Below are positions 29,167-38,375 of a DNA stretch of 64,000 bases, piece after piece. This stretch comes from an uncultured Verrucomicrobiae bacterium (GTDB lineage Bacteria > Verrucomicrobiota > Verrucomicrobiia > Limisphaerales > AAA164-E04): assembly GCA_943788245.1 (NCBI GenBank), contig CALSPN010000006.1, positions 1 to 64,000 on the forward strand. The letters are read 5' to 3'. The notes beneath the pieces were generated by a model. It saw only the letters and a list, made by a program, of their open reading frames with translations. It was not told the origin of the DNA and did not search any database. The position numbers and the translations under genes were made by a program. Within the stretch, counting starts at the first letter, position 1, and each line of letters begins with the position of its first letter.

Positions 29167-31893
29167 TTAGTGAAGTGAAATCACGACTGTTTTGTTGATA
29201 TTTTTTGAACTTTTACCGCCAGTCACAGGATAAGTGACTCCCTGCCCATCGATCAAACCGGTGATGAAGTATTCAAAATCGTAACCCGGATTGGCCAATG
29301 TCACCTTCATCACATGGCTGCTGCTGTTCATTGGCACAAGAGAAAGGATGGTGAAGGGGTCGGATGAACCCATTTTTCTGTAATGCATTTCCGGGTGGCT
29401 CACCTCTCCTTTACCCAGGAATATCACCTTCTGTTCAAAAGGCTCGTCAGTGTTTATCTGAGATAATTCCGGCATGGCTCTGACCGCATTCTCACCCTTG
29501 TAAGTGGAATCAACCGGGTCTGTGATGCCCAATTCCCCTCTGATAATGTCCGTCAAAGTCGATTGATGCAACTGAGCAATGACACCCAATTCAGAGACAT
29601 TTCTTACACGCTGTATCTCATGCGTCATCAGGTTGCTCCAGCTTTTCATAATAAGCTTCTTCATGACACTGTCCTCAATATCGCTCTCGACATAGCGTTG
29701 TCTGTAAATGGCCATCTTGCACAGTTCGATCTGACCTTGAAAGAAGTGATACCAATACATATAGCGATCCCTGTTTCCGATCCCAACGATGTGGTCCTTA
29801 TAGGAACAGAACTGAGTATAGACATGAATGGCATCCAAGAACCTTGGATCCGTCGTGTTCGTCGGATCATCGTCTTCCAACTCATTGAGGGCACTAGGAA
29901 GAAACCGGGAAGACCTGGGTATGGAACCTTTGATACCCTCACCGGTAAACTTTGGTTCTCCCAATCTGTCGGCCATAGCCAGGAGAGCGCCAATCTCATC
30001 CGATTTCTCAGATCCAAAGTTGGCCTTGGCCCAATCCTGATAGTGTTGGGTAATCCAGCGAACAAAGGCAGGAGGCTGATTGGCTATTGAAGTTTCCCAA
30101 AGATCGAATACGGGGAACCTGGTGACTGCGTTGTTGAGGCTTAACAACTCTCCCGCCAGAGGGGCTCGATTATCCCATGACAATTTGGCATGGGCAGCCG
30201 AAGCTTGTGAAACGGACTTGATGCGCCAATGTTTGGCAATATTGGCTTGCACGCCTCCATGACGTATGCCATGAGCAATTTCGTTGTATACACCCAAGGT
30301 TCTCAATTGAGGCTGTATCAAACCCCAGTCTTCCTCATACCAACAGGACGACCATCCTTCACGTCCCGTTGGTAACACGGACCACATGCCCTGTGCATTA
30401 TCCCACAACGTGCCAAAGGGAACTTCGAGCGGCAGATCATCATGAAACTCCAATTCATCACCATCCCCCCCGGAACTTCCAACCTTCCAGCCAAACGTGG
30501 CCAGCTTGAACGGCGTATTCATTTCTGTCATGACCTGCTGGGAATACTTGTAGTCGTCAGCAACCGCTTCGATTTGGTCACTTGAGGGAACATGACCTCC
30601 ATACGACCACATTTCATAGGTCCATACCCAAAAATAATCCAAAGGATGGGTTCGCATGATCCTGGTAAACATGCCTTCATAAAGGGCCTTGGCAAAGGCT
30701 TCGTTGTCAGCCCCCCTGGATGCAGGGACTGAGAATCCGTGAACCTCCCTCATCCTGTCTTGAACATACGGAGGACAAGTGCGTATCCAGTCCTCGGTGA
30801 TGATGTGCGCAGGCTCTCCTTCTTCAATCATCTGAGAGTTGCCGGGTTCGAAAGCCAAAGGAGATTCACTACCCAGCGCTGTCTTGATCCCCAGCCTTTT
30901 CGCATGAGTAAATGCGTCACGTAGTAGGAAACCTACATTGTTGATCACGGCGGCCTTTTCTGCGGGAGTAGAGGGTTCTTTCGATCCCACCGCATCTGAT
31001 GCCATCTCATCATAGGCAAATAACGTATCTGCACCATCACTGAAATGGATTGTTTTGACGGGCGTACCACTCCAACTGTTTTCGGAAGTTCGAAATGTAC
31101 TCGCCCAATAGGTGGTGTAGGCTCCGCCCTCTTTGATGGTGCCATCAGCATTGACATCGTTTTTGTGCCCTATCCAAACATGGGGTTCAGGCCCCTCAAT
31201 GGAAGAAGGTTCCCCGCGCTGGGGATAATGATGCAAGCCGAAAAAATTGAGTCCCATTTTGGCCTGTTGCGTCAAAAAGGACTTGTAGTCAGCTGTGCTC
31301 CAAAAATCGGGACCGGCCAGAAAATTGTGAAAAGGGAGATTTCCGCGCAATTCAAACCAGGGCTGTGATTTCTCATCATAATCACTGATATCCAGAGGAT
31401 ATGCCAGCTTCTGATCGGGAATAACATCTCCAGCCAAATTGAAGTAGCAACCGATCAGCTCCGCAAAACGATAGGCTGCAGTTAACGTAGTCGCGGTGTC
31501 GGCACCGGTAATGACCAGAACATTTCTACCGTTCTTGTTTATTGACTTGAGGAGATACCCCTTTCGATTGTCGGAATCCGGCGCGTCGATATTACCGTAT
31601 TCGGATTTCAGCTCTGTGATAATCGGTTTGTTGTCAGCGGCGACGACAATGACGTCACCTCCTGGCAAGTCAGCATATCTGTTTGCTGTCATCACTTCAG
31701 GAGCTATACCAGTCCGGAGAAAAATGTAGCGCCTTACTTCTTTTGCAGCCTGCAATTCGACAGTCGAGGCATCACTGGGATGCGCAATGTTTAATGCTTT
31801 AAGCGGCACTGCTGGTAAGAGAATGCAAACACTCAAAATAAATTCTAGTAAGCGATGGAGAAATCTCCTTGTTGATGCATTTGATCTTTTCAT
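29167..31893 (-). CDS. Large secreted glycoside hydrolase-like protein
   Basis: 908 residues with a signal peptide (LLEFILSVCILLPAVPLKAL). Residues ~30-150 resemble the small alpha/beta domain that precedes the barrel of GH20, GH67 and GH84 enzymes (STVELQAAKEVRRYIFLRTG, VLVITGADTATTLTAAYRFAEL). A (beta/alpha)8-barrel-like central part starts with WFELRGNLPFHNFL and QAKMGLNFFGLHHYP and carries many Trp and acidic residues. A helical segment and a small beta-rich C-terminal domain follow. I cannot assign a CAZy family or catalytic pair by eye. It stands alone with no partner within 170 bases on either side. Confidence 0.7.
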   Translation of the reverse strand: MKRSNASTRRFLHRLLEFILSVCILLPAVPLKALNIAHPSDASTVELQAAKEVRRYIFLRTGIAPEVMTANRYADLPGGDVIVVAADNKPIITELKSEYGNIDAPDSDNRKGYLLKSINKNGRNVLVITGADTATTLTAAYRFAELIGCYFNLAGDVIPDQKLAYPLDISDYDEKSQPWFELRGNLPFHNFLAGPDFWSTADYKSFLTQQAKMGLNFFGLHHYPQRGEPSSIEGPEPHVWIGHKNDVNADGTIKEGGAYTTYWASTFRTSENSWSGTPVKTIHFSDGADTLFAYDEMASDAVGSKEPSTPAEKAAVINNVGFLLRDAFTHAKRLGIKTALGSESPLAFEPGNSQMIEEGEPAHIITEDWIRTCPPYVQDRMREVHGFSVPASRGADNEAFAKALYEGMFTRIMRTHPLDYFWVWTYEMWSYGGHVPSSDQIEAVADDYKYSQQVMTEMNTPFKLATFGWKVGSSGGDGDELEFHDDLPLEVPFGTLWDNAQGMWSVLPTGREGWSSCWYEEDWGLIQPQLRTLGVYNEIAHGIRHGGVQANIAKHWRIKSVSQASAAHAKLSWDNRAPLAGELLSLNNAVTRFPVFDLWETSIANQPPAFVRWITQHYQDWAKANFGSEKSDEIGALLAMADRLGEPKFTGEGIKGSIPRSSRFLPSALNELEDDDPTNTTDPRFLDAIHVYTQFCSYKDHIVGIGNRDRYMYWYHFFQGQIELCKMAIYRQRYVESDIEDSVMKKLIMKSWSNLMTHEIQRVRNVSELGVIAQLHQSTLTDIIRGELGITDPVDSTYKGENAVRAMPELSQINTDEPFEQKVIFLGKGEVSHPEMHYRKMGSSDPFTILSLVPMNSSSHVMKVTLANPGYDFEYFITGLIDGQGVTYPVTGGKSSKNINKTVVISLH

Positions 31894-32268
31894 AGTTGTT
31901 ATTACTAACGGAGAAGATCTGGCTTTATTGTCATCTTTTTAAAATTTCATCAACTCCTTAATCTTCAGATACAGGTTTGTGAGCGAGCACGCGAAGTAAT
32001 TCAGTCTTTTAGTGTATAGATGACCGAATGGCGGTTTGAAAATGAAACGGCGGCAGTTAATACTTTGACGCCGATTACTGTCGGCTGGCGAATCGCGACA
32101 AGTGGCCACTCGAAGTCTCGGACGACAGCCGCCCTGGATTCCGCCTCGCTTGGAGTCCGGTTCCTTCAGGATACATTTAGCATCAAAAAACGATCGTCAA
32201 GTCTTGCTGAAGTGAATCTGAATGACATGATTGATTCTATGAGCATTTGCTCTATGAAACCATCAGAC
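31894..32268. other. Intergenic region before the duplicated fragment
   Basis: Holds the upstream region of the glycoside hydrolase-like gene and then an unassigned stretch. A plus-strand frame from 32020 to 32412 runs on into the duplicated phosphodiesterase fragment in antisense, so it is not a credible gene. Nothing else recognised. Confidence 0.35.
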
Positions 32269-32502
32269 GATAGAAAACATGATCGACTGAAGGACGATGT
32301 ATATGTGGACTTCGGGCATGGGGTAATGCCTTCCACTTTTACATTGCAACACTGCTTTCCAGCGTCGATGTACCTGGCCACCTCAGAATCAGGCCAGCGT
32401 TCTCCGCTTTGATGGAAAGTTTGGGAATGAAGCCAACCGACAGACCTTCAAGCCCCCCATGAGGAGGTTACCTCAATTCCCAGATGAGCAAGAACCGTTG
32501 CT
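32269..32502 (-). pseudogene. Decayed 3' end of a phosphodiesterase gene (duplicate of 34520-34756)
   Basis: This stretch is near-identical in long blocks (for example GAATGAAGCCAACCG and CAGATGAGCAAGAACCGTTG) to the last part of the phosphodiesterase gene that lies 2.2 kb away on the same strand. Translated on the minus strand it reads VGFIPKLSIKAENAGLILRW, TSTLESSVAM, then a TAA where the intact copy has GAA, then KWKALPHARSPHIHRPS and YRL. It is therefore a truncated, stop-containing remnant of a paralogue. The homology ends abruptly at about 32502. Confidence 0.8.
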
Positions 32503-33050
32503 ACGATCTGGAGCTCAGCTGGGATGCGAACGTGCTGAAGCTGGAGGGAATGCCTTCCAATGTCCTGAGCCACTTCATGCCCGGAGTACAGAGCCATGAG
32601 CGCAGTGGCAGTGCCAAGGCAGCCTGGGATGATGATAGACTAACGGGCACCACATTGGCCGGGAATGAGCCTGTGATGATCTACCACTTCAGGAGAGTGA
32701 GTGAGGGAAGCACGGGACTGTTCCTGGAGCAGGCGCTTCTGGCAGGAGAAAATGGTGTTCTTGGACGCATGCAGAGTGCCTCGCTTTACCTCGACTCGGG
32801 GAACCGTTCCCGGGCAGGCTTGCATGGTGCGGTCAAGAGCATCGAGCACCGTGGCAATCAGATTGAATTGTGGATGGACACCCGCGGAGCCCCCGCCTGG
32901 CAACTGGAGTCCAGCCCCACACTCGAAGCTTCCTATTGGCAGCCACTGAAAGTGCTGGATGGTGGTCGGGCATGGCAGCAGGTGGTGATCCCTCACAACA
33001 ATGAGACGCATTTCCTCAGGTTGGTGCCAGTGACGGGTCCGGAGCTATAG
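32484..33050 (+). pseudogene. C-terminal fragment of a cohesin-like secreted protein
   Basis: Similarity-like structure begins near 32499 with YDLELSWDANVLKLEG, the start of a cohesin/dockerin-partner type beta domain (ends with SASLYLDSGN), followed by a C-terminal module with WQLESSPTLEASYWQPLKVL and a terminal FLRLVP. There is no signal peptide or proper start: the first ATG (32484) lies inside the antisense duplicated fragment. It looks like the end of a larger surface protein whose front was lost at the junction at ~32500. If expressed at all it would be a 188-residue cytoplasmic product. Confidence 0.55.
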
Positions 33051-33270
33051 TCAATCTGCTGACACCTTGTCTGAATGACTTGTTTGGCCTTTTGCTTCTC
33101 AAGGCAATATTGAGCGCTTTATTGATTCTTTTCTCAGCCGCATCTTTGTCAGTCTTGATATGAGACAAGCATGGGGACAATTTTCGCAGGCAATTTATTT
33201 TGCTTAAACGATTTTTTAGTCCCCATTACTTGTGGCCACCTTGTCTGTCTGGAGTTAATATCGCCAGTTA

Positions 33271-34272
33271 ATGAAACAGATACTAAGCACATTGGCGGCT
33301 TTATTGATTGTTGGGTGTCATTCATTAGAAACAACTGACTCTGTAATCGGCCAATCACCTGCAAACAGTCAGTCCATTCAAGTCGAAAAGGCACCTGTTT
33401 TCATACCGTTAACCAAGATCGAGCTACCAACACAAAACGAAAAATCAGCTCACATAGAGAAAAAAATAACTGTCTTTGGAATCAGTGTTTTCGCATTGGA
33501 GGGAGTTACAGATCGAGACCTGAAACTAGTGGCGCATGTTCTAGCCCAGTGGATTGATAACAATGAGGACGGGACGCCAGATAATCCGGCCGTCCTCGCT
33601 GAGATTATCAGACAGAAAAGCCGAATGATCCTCGGCGTTACTTTTGATCAAATCGGCCCGTGGCATGAGCACTCACAAGGGATACTAAAATATCCACATG
33701 CTCCTACTTATGGTTTGGATGTCACAACTATAAATCATAATTGGTATGGCCTGCCGCTCAGCGAGTATTCACAGGATCATTATCTTAAAGAAGGTCTTCT
33801 CCCACCGGATGCAACAACAGAAGAAACCTTCCATCTGATAACGGACGTGGGGTATGCAAGTGTGTATCCTTCGATCTTTTGGCATGGAGAAGTGGGCAGC
33901 AATCCATCAGAAGCTCTTCGCTCCTACATCGCAAAGCGAGGAGCAGGACAAAAAGGTGCTTCTATGCTAACAGAGGCGATGGACAAAGCTCGTGGAGGCT
34001 ATTTCAAACATATGCCAAACCAATATCCCGATAACGCTTGGTACACGCGATCAGACGACTGTGGGTATAAATGTTTTGTCGGTGAATATATTCATTGGGG
34101 GATGATCACTCTTGTTGGCTTGAATGAGACACGTCAAGAAGGGATTCTGGATCAGTGGCAGATAAGAAACGCCCAATCTATGCGTAACAGGGATCCTGGA
34201 TTATATGGATTGCTCACGAACGCTGAATATAACTTTCCCAACACGGCTCCGGACGGATCTTACGGTGATTAA
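33271..34272 (+). CDS. Lipoprotein with EExxH-like motif, function unknown
   Basis: 333 residues with a type II signal peptide and lipobox (LAALLIVGC, Cys about residue 16). The body contains VTDRDLKLVAHVLAQWIDNNEDGTPDNP, whose end resembles a calcium-binding loop, and later TTEETFHLITDVGYASVYPSIFWHGE, a pattern in which EETFH could place Glu and His for a metal site. I believe similar proteins exist in marine bacteria but I know no name or activity. A metallopeptidase-like role is a guess. It stands alone, followed by a probable terminator. Confidence 0.65.
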   Translation: MKQILSTLAALLIVGCHSLETTDSVIGQSPANSQSIQVEKAPVFIPLTKIELPTQNEKSAHIEKKITVFGISVFALEGVTDRDLKLVAHVLAQWIDNNEDGTPDNPAVLAEIIRQKSRMILGVTFDQIGPWHEHSQGILKYPHAPTYGLDVTTINHNWYGLPLSEYSQDHYLKEGLLPPDATTEETFHLITDVGYASVYPSIFWHGEVGSNPSEALRSYIAKRGAGQKGASMLTEAMDKARGGYFKHMPNQYPDNAWYTRSDDCGYKCFVGEYIHWGMITLVGLNETRQEGILDQWQIRNAQSMRNRDPGLYGLLTNAEYNFPNTAPDGSYGD

Positions 34273-34284
34273 AAAATGACCTCA

Positions 34285-34310
34285 AACGCATCTCTGAAAT
34301 GCGTTGTTTT
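34285..34310 (+). terminator. Rho-independent terminator of the lipoprotein gene
   Basis: Inverted repeat AACGCAT (34285-34291) and ATGCGTT (34299-34305) with a seven-base loop, followed by GTTTT, 13 bases after the stop codon. Confidence 0.55.
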
Positions 34311-34505
34311 CATCCATCAGGCACGCTCAAACCAAGTTCGATACAGTTGGAAAGAAAGGAGATCTTCACCCTGATGAACCTTACTTACCTGATTTATCGA
34401 ACGAGCGATCGCATTCCCATCAGAAAACAAGACACCATCCTTGAGTAGAATATTCTGAATGAGACATTGGACCTTTTTGAATACTGCCTCTCTACAAACT
34501 TCACA

Positions 34506-36917
34506 CTAGGGCATTGTCAAACGATAGAATCTTTGAACACTTGAAGGACGATGTATATGTGGGCTTCTGGCTTGGGGTAATGCCTTCCACTTTTCCATTG
34601 AAACACTGCTTTCCAGCGTCGCTATACCTGGCCACCTCAGGGTCAGGCCGGCGTTCTCCGCTTTGATGGAAAGCTTGGGAATGAAGCCAACCGTTTGACC
34701 TTCAATTCCCCATGAGGATGGCACCTCAATTCCCAGATGAGCAAGAACCGTTGGCACAATGTCCGTGTTCAAAGGAGTCGGTTGAATATCTCCGCTTGGA
34801 ACCTGCCGTCCTTGAATGATCAAAGGCACTTTTAATTCGTTCAAGCTGAGTCCTCCATGGGAGCCTGCCGAGGTTCCTCCATGATCACTGCAAAAAATGA
34901 CAAGCCAATCCTCGCCAAGTTCATTGCGACGACGGTTGACTGCATCCATCAATGTTCCGATGTAGCCGTCCAATCGACTGAGAGTAGCAAGATATTGAAA
35001 ATTTCCGGGGTGAAACCCTGCTGCGTGCCCTGCACCATCCGATTCATCGAGGTGCACAAAAAGTACATCAGGCCCCTCGTTGAGAATGTGACATGCGGCA
35101 TTGGCGGTGAGACGGGCATCACTGTCCTCGACCATTTGAAGTGTTTCAGCGCTGACAATGTGCTCGTTGATTGGAGCCCAGTGTACCCATGAAGAAAGAT
35201 AGGCATCAGGATGAAACTGGCGAATCCGCTCGAATACATGTGGATATCCCTCGCCTCCGGGGAACGAAAAAGCGTTATTGAGAACCCTGTGCTTATCCGC
35301 CCAAACTCCCTTCAGAATGCTCGACCAACCCGGCCCGCTTACCGTGGGCTGTCCAATACTGGCTCGCCCATCAAAACTGTATGCACCGCTCTCAACAAGT
35401 GCATCCAAATGAGGCGTCGAAGCAGCCTGTAGCGAATCGACCCGGCAGCCATCCATCCCGATGATCAAGGCTCGCTGAGTTCCGAACGGGCTATTGTTGC
35501 GTCGAACAGGGATTGTGCACTGAGTTAATGCAGGCAAGGTCAAGGTTTGTTCGACAGACGTTTTGTGCCGCGTGAAATGCTCCATCACCTCATGGGGTGT
35601 CAAAGCAGTTGTATGAACACGCACTTCATGAATCATCCCCTGAAGCTTTCGCAATCCGGTCTCTGTTGGATGAGCCCCGATCATCAGAGGAGCTGAATCA
35701 GCATGACGGATTTCACCTGAAGCCAAAGTCCGTGTTGCCTCGAGTTTACCATTGAGATAAATGCGCTGAGTCACCCCGTCGTAGGTGCCAACCAGATGAT
35801 ACCATTGCCCCAGAGCATAAGGTGTCTGGGTTTCGACAAAAGTCATGCGCTCATGATCCTCAGAAGCCAATCCAAAGGTAAATCGAGCGCTGTTGAAACC
35901 AAGAACCCAGCCTTCCTGAGGTGATGTATGTTGTCTGGATGCAGACAGGATGCCACCGAATCGAGCAGGCGCAGCAAGGGCAACCCAAGCTTCCAGGGTC
36001 ATTTCTTTGGAAGGCCACTCTCTGGGGACATCAGGAGATTCGACCTGAACGGGAGGACCTTTACCATCCAGCCAGAGCCCCTCCAGACCACCCGTTTCAT
36101 GAAGCGCTGCTGGACCTCCTAGATTCCCGGGATAAAGCCCCTCATCCATATCTTCAACAAAGCCTTGATGAACACGATCCGAACTAAACATCCAGTGTCC
36201 CCCCACCTCGAGACGGTCACTCTCATCGACGGCAATCACCTCCAGATTATCGATGGCCCACCAACCATCCTGCCCTGCATGCAGCATCCCCAAGGTGAGA
36301 ACGAAAGAATCAACACCTGGACGCTTTTCAAAGACGGCGCAAACTTTTTCATTCCATGTATCCAATTGAAAACTCGGACTGTTTGGGTCCGAGTCATACC
36401 GAAAAATCTGAATCGACGGCATCCCATCAAAAGACACGCTGAGATTGCCGGCCATAGGGGCCACCGAATGCCAGCTTGAATCAAAGCGAACCTCAAATCT
36501 GCTGGCCTTCAGATGACTGATGTCAATCGGAGGAGTTGACAGATAACTGCTCATGGTGCCACTTGCGTCTGGCGCCGGCTTCCTGGCATTGGCATCAGCG
36601 ACCAGCACAACGCCGCTGGCACGGTGAAAAAGAGATCGAAGTGGATCTGTCCCTTGAAGGTTCCACCAGGACGCATCCACGAAACGCCAGCCTTCCCAGC
36701 GGGTAAAATCATCAGCAGGCAATTGAGCATCATTCAATAACCAGCCTGTTGGAGTCGTATTAGACCAAACCCCTTTTTCCCCTGCCCCTTCGACTCCTTG
36801 AGGAAGCAGAGGCACTCCGTCAAATGACTCGATCAATAACTGATTCTCGGCAAGGCTGTGTAGTTGGGTGCAAAGAAAACAACACAGGATTATGGTGCGC
36901 ATCATGATTTGTTGCAT
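34506..36917 (-). CDS. Secreted LamG plus alkaline phosphatase-superfamily phosphodiesterase
   Basis: 803 residues, exported (signal peptide IILCCFLCTQLHSLA). Domain order: residues ~25-230 an adhesin-like beta domain; ~270-450 a LamG/concanavalin-like domain (MTLEAWVALAAPARFGGILS, GQWYHLVGTYDGVTQRIYLNG in part); ~480-745 a type I phosphodiesterase/nucleotide pyrophosphatase catalytic domain with metal Asp489 (IIGMDGCR), nucleophile Thr525 (GQPTVSGPGW), HLDESDGAGHAAGF and FCSDHGGTSAGSHG; and ~750-803 a short C-terminal module ending FYRLTMP. It hydrolyses a phosphate ester or phosphonate at the cell surface; substrate unknown. Its last ~235 bases are duplicated at 32269-32502. Confidence 0.87.
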   Translation of the reverse strand: MQQIMMRTIILCCFLCTQLHSLAENQLLIESFDGVPLLPQGVEGAGEKGVWSNTTPTGWLLNDAQLPADDFTRWEGWRFVDASWWNLQGTDPLRSLFHRASGVVLVADANARKPAPDASGTMSSYLSTPPIDISHLKASRFEVRFDSSWHSVAPMAGNLSVSFDGMPSIQIFRYDSDPNSPSFQLDTWNEKVCAVFEKRPGVDSFVLTLGMLHAGQDGWWAIDNLEVIAVDESDRLEVGGHWMFSSDRVHQGFVEDMDEGLYPGNLGGPAALHETGGLEGLWLDGKGPPVQVESPDVPREWPSKEMTLEAWVALAAPARFGGILSASRQHTSPQEGWVLGFNSARFTFGLASEDHERMTFVETQTPYALGQWYHLVGTYDGVTQRIYLNGKLEATRTLASGEIRHADSAPLMIGAHPTETGLRKLQGMIHEVRVHTTALTPHEVMEHFTRHKTSVEQTLTLPALTQCTIPVRRNNSPFGTQRALIIGMDGCRVDSLQAASTPHLDALVESGAYSFDGRASIGQPTVSGPGWSSILKGVWADKHRVLNNAFSFPGGEGYPHVFERIRQFHPDAYLSSWVHWAPINEHIVSAETLQMVEDSDARLTANAACHILNEGPDVLFVHLDESDGAGHAAGFHPGNFQYLATLSRLDGYIGTLMDAVNRRRNELGEDWLVIFCSDHGGTSAGSHGGLSLNELKVPLIIQGRQVPSGDIQPTPLNTDIVPTVLAHLGIEVPSSWGIEGQTVGFIPKLSIKAENAGLTLRWPGIATLESSVSMEKWKALPQARSPHIHRPSSVQRFYRLTMP
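34520..34756 (-). repeat. Intact copy of the 235 bp duplicated segment
   Basis: This part of the phosphodiesterase 3' end matches 32269-32502 in the same orientation with scattered substitutions and a few small indels. Together they are a direct repeat separated by about 2 kb that encloses the cohesin-like fragment and the lipoprotein gene. Confidence 0.85.
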
Positions 36918-37243
36918 GCATTCATAGCGTTATCTTGAGGTCTGATTTCTGCCACTGATCAATAGAGCAATCATCCTGTTTTATGAAGTAAAAAGGTATT
37001 GGTGTCGTTTAACACAAGCGAACCATATGTTGTAGTAAGTATCGAACATATCACAAACCCGAGATCATTTGAGTGTTGTTGGGGCTGAATACTCGCAGCC
37101 TGGGCCGAAACGGAAACACTCTAATTTCAACAAAACAGACAGACATCACGGATGCAATATTTGAAGACGTAAGCTCCACTTTGGCTTGCCTTTGGCAAAA
37201 AAATGCATGCACTATCTTCATGTGATGAAATCGTGATAGAGCC
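36918..37243. other. Divergent promoter region
   Basis: 326 bases between the divergent phosphodiesterase and glutaminyl cyclase genes, so both promoters are expected here. No confident -10/-35 pair, operator or RNA gene was identified. Confidence 0.4.
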
Positions 37244-38236
37244 ATGACAAACAGCTGCTTCAACTACCTGATCGCCATCATGCTGATCAGCTCTCAAGTG
37301 CGTGTTGTCAGTGCTGAATGGCAGACTTTCAAGGTCTTACAAACCCTACCTCACGATACTGAAGCATTCACTCAGGGGCTTGTCTTCCATAACAACACGT
37401 TCATTGAAGGGACCGGGCAGTTCGGACGTTCATCGTTGCGCGTCGTGGAGCCACGCACCGGAAAAGTGAAAAAACAAATCCAACTTTCCCCAGAGTTTTT
37501 TGGTGAAGGTATCGCTGTGACCGAAGACAGCATATTTCAGCTGACCTGGAAATCAGGCGAAGCCGTGGTCTACGACCTTGATACCCTTCAGCCAAAAAGA
37601 GGGTTCACCTACCAGGGCCAGGGCTGGGGATTGACCTTCGATGGTCAACGTCTGGTCATGAGTGACGGAAGTGACTCACTTTATTTCCGCGATCCAGATA
37701 GTTTCGCCCTGATCGAGACAGTGAAGGTCACTGACGACAAAGGACCGGTGCGCAAGTTGAACGAATTGGAATGGATCAAAGGCGAAATTTGGGCAAATCA
37801 ATGGCAGACGGACAGAATTGCAAGGATCTCTCCAGACACAGGAGTGGTCATTGCCTGGATTGATTTTTCAGGTCTTTTTGACTGGCCGTCGCTGAGGGAT
37901 GCGAATGCTGTACTCAATGGGATTGCCTATGACCGAGAACGCGACAGGGTATTTGTGACAGGAAAGACATGGCCTCTCCTGTTTGAGGTCCGTATCGAAA
38001 CACAAGGGATTTCCGATCAAGTGCACATCGATTTTTCACGCCTATCTGCTGGTGACCTGAGACTTTCGTTTCAGAGCTTCAGGGGATCACGTTACAGCCT
38101 GGAGCACTGGAGAAGTAGAGACACGACAACTGAATTAAACTTCAGTGAGTCGATTATCGGAACTGGACACCGAGTCGATCGGACCCTCGAATTACCGAGG
38201 GTCGGTAATGGTTTTTTTCGAGTGGTGGGTAAGTAA
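37244..38236 (+). CDS. Glutaminyl-peptide cyclotransferase (beta-propeller type)
   Basis: Converts N-terminal glutamine of peptides to pyroglutamate. It belongs to the plant/bacterial five-bladed propeller class: TEAFTQGLVFHNNTFIEGTGQFG, FFGEGIAV, QLTWKSGEAVVYD, QGWGLTFDGQRLVMSDGS, LNELEWIKGEIWANQW and VLNGIAYDRERDRVFVTGKTWP are the family blocks, over about residues 25-265 (each cut to the core here). A signal peptide (ending VVSAEW) exports it. Unusually, about 65 residues follow the propeller and end GNGFFRVVGK, resembling the C-terminal module of other secreted proteins in the window. Confidence 0.9.
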   Translation: MTNSCFNYLIAIMLISSQVRVVSAEWQTFKVLQTLPHDTEAFTQGLVFHNNTFIEGTGQFGRSSLRVVEPRTGKVKKQIQLSPEFFGEGIAVTEDSIFQLTWKSGEAVVYDLDTLQPKRGFTYQGQGWGLTFDGQRLVMSDGSDSLYFRDPDSFALIETVKVTDDKGPVRKLNELEWIKGEIWANQWQTDRIARISPDTGVVIAWIDFSGLFDWPSLRDANAVLNGIAYDRERDRVFVTGKTWPLLFEVRIETQGISDQVHIDFSRLSAGDLRLSFQSFRGSRYSLEHWRSRDTTTELNFSESIIGTGHRVDRTLELPRVGNGFFRVVGK

Positions 38237-38375
38237 ATAGGGCAGAAATACCATATGCCTGATATCAGAGTAAGCTACCAGTCCTCCCGCACCTTCATAT
38301 ACTGGGAGTAGAGTAGCAGCGCTCCACCAAATAAAGACTTCCGACCCGTTGAAAAAGATTGAGGGTTTCCTGACA

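Noticed and set aside
37170-37200. A TTGGC...TGCA pattern upstream of the glutaminyl cyclase gene, like a sigma-54 promoter
   Set aside because: The gap between GG and GC is nine bases instead of ten and the rest of the motif is weak.
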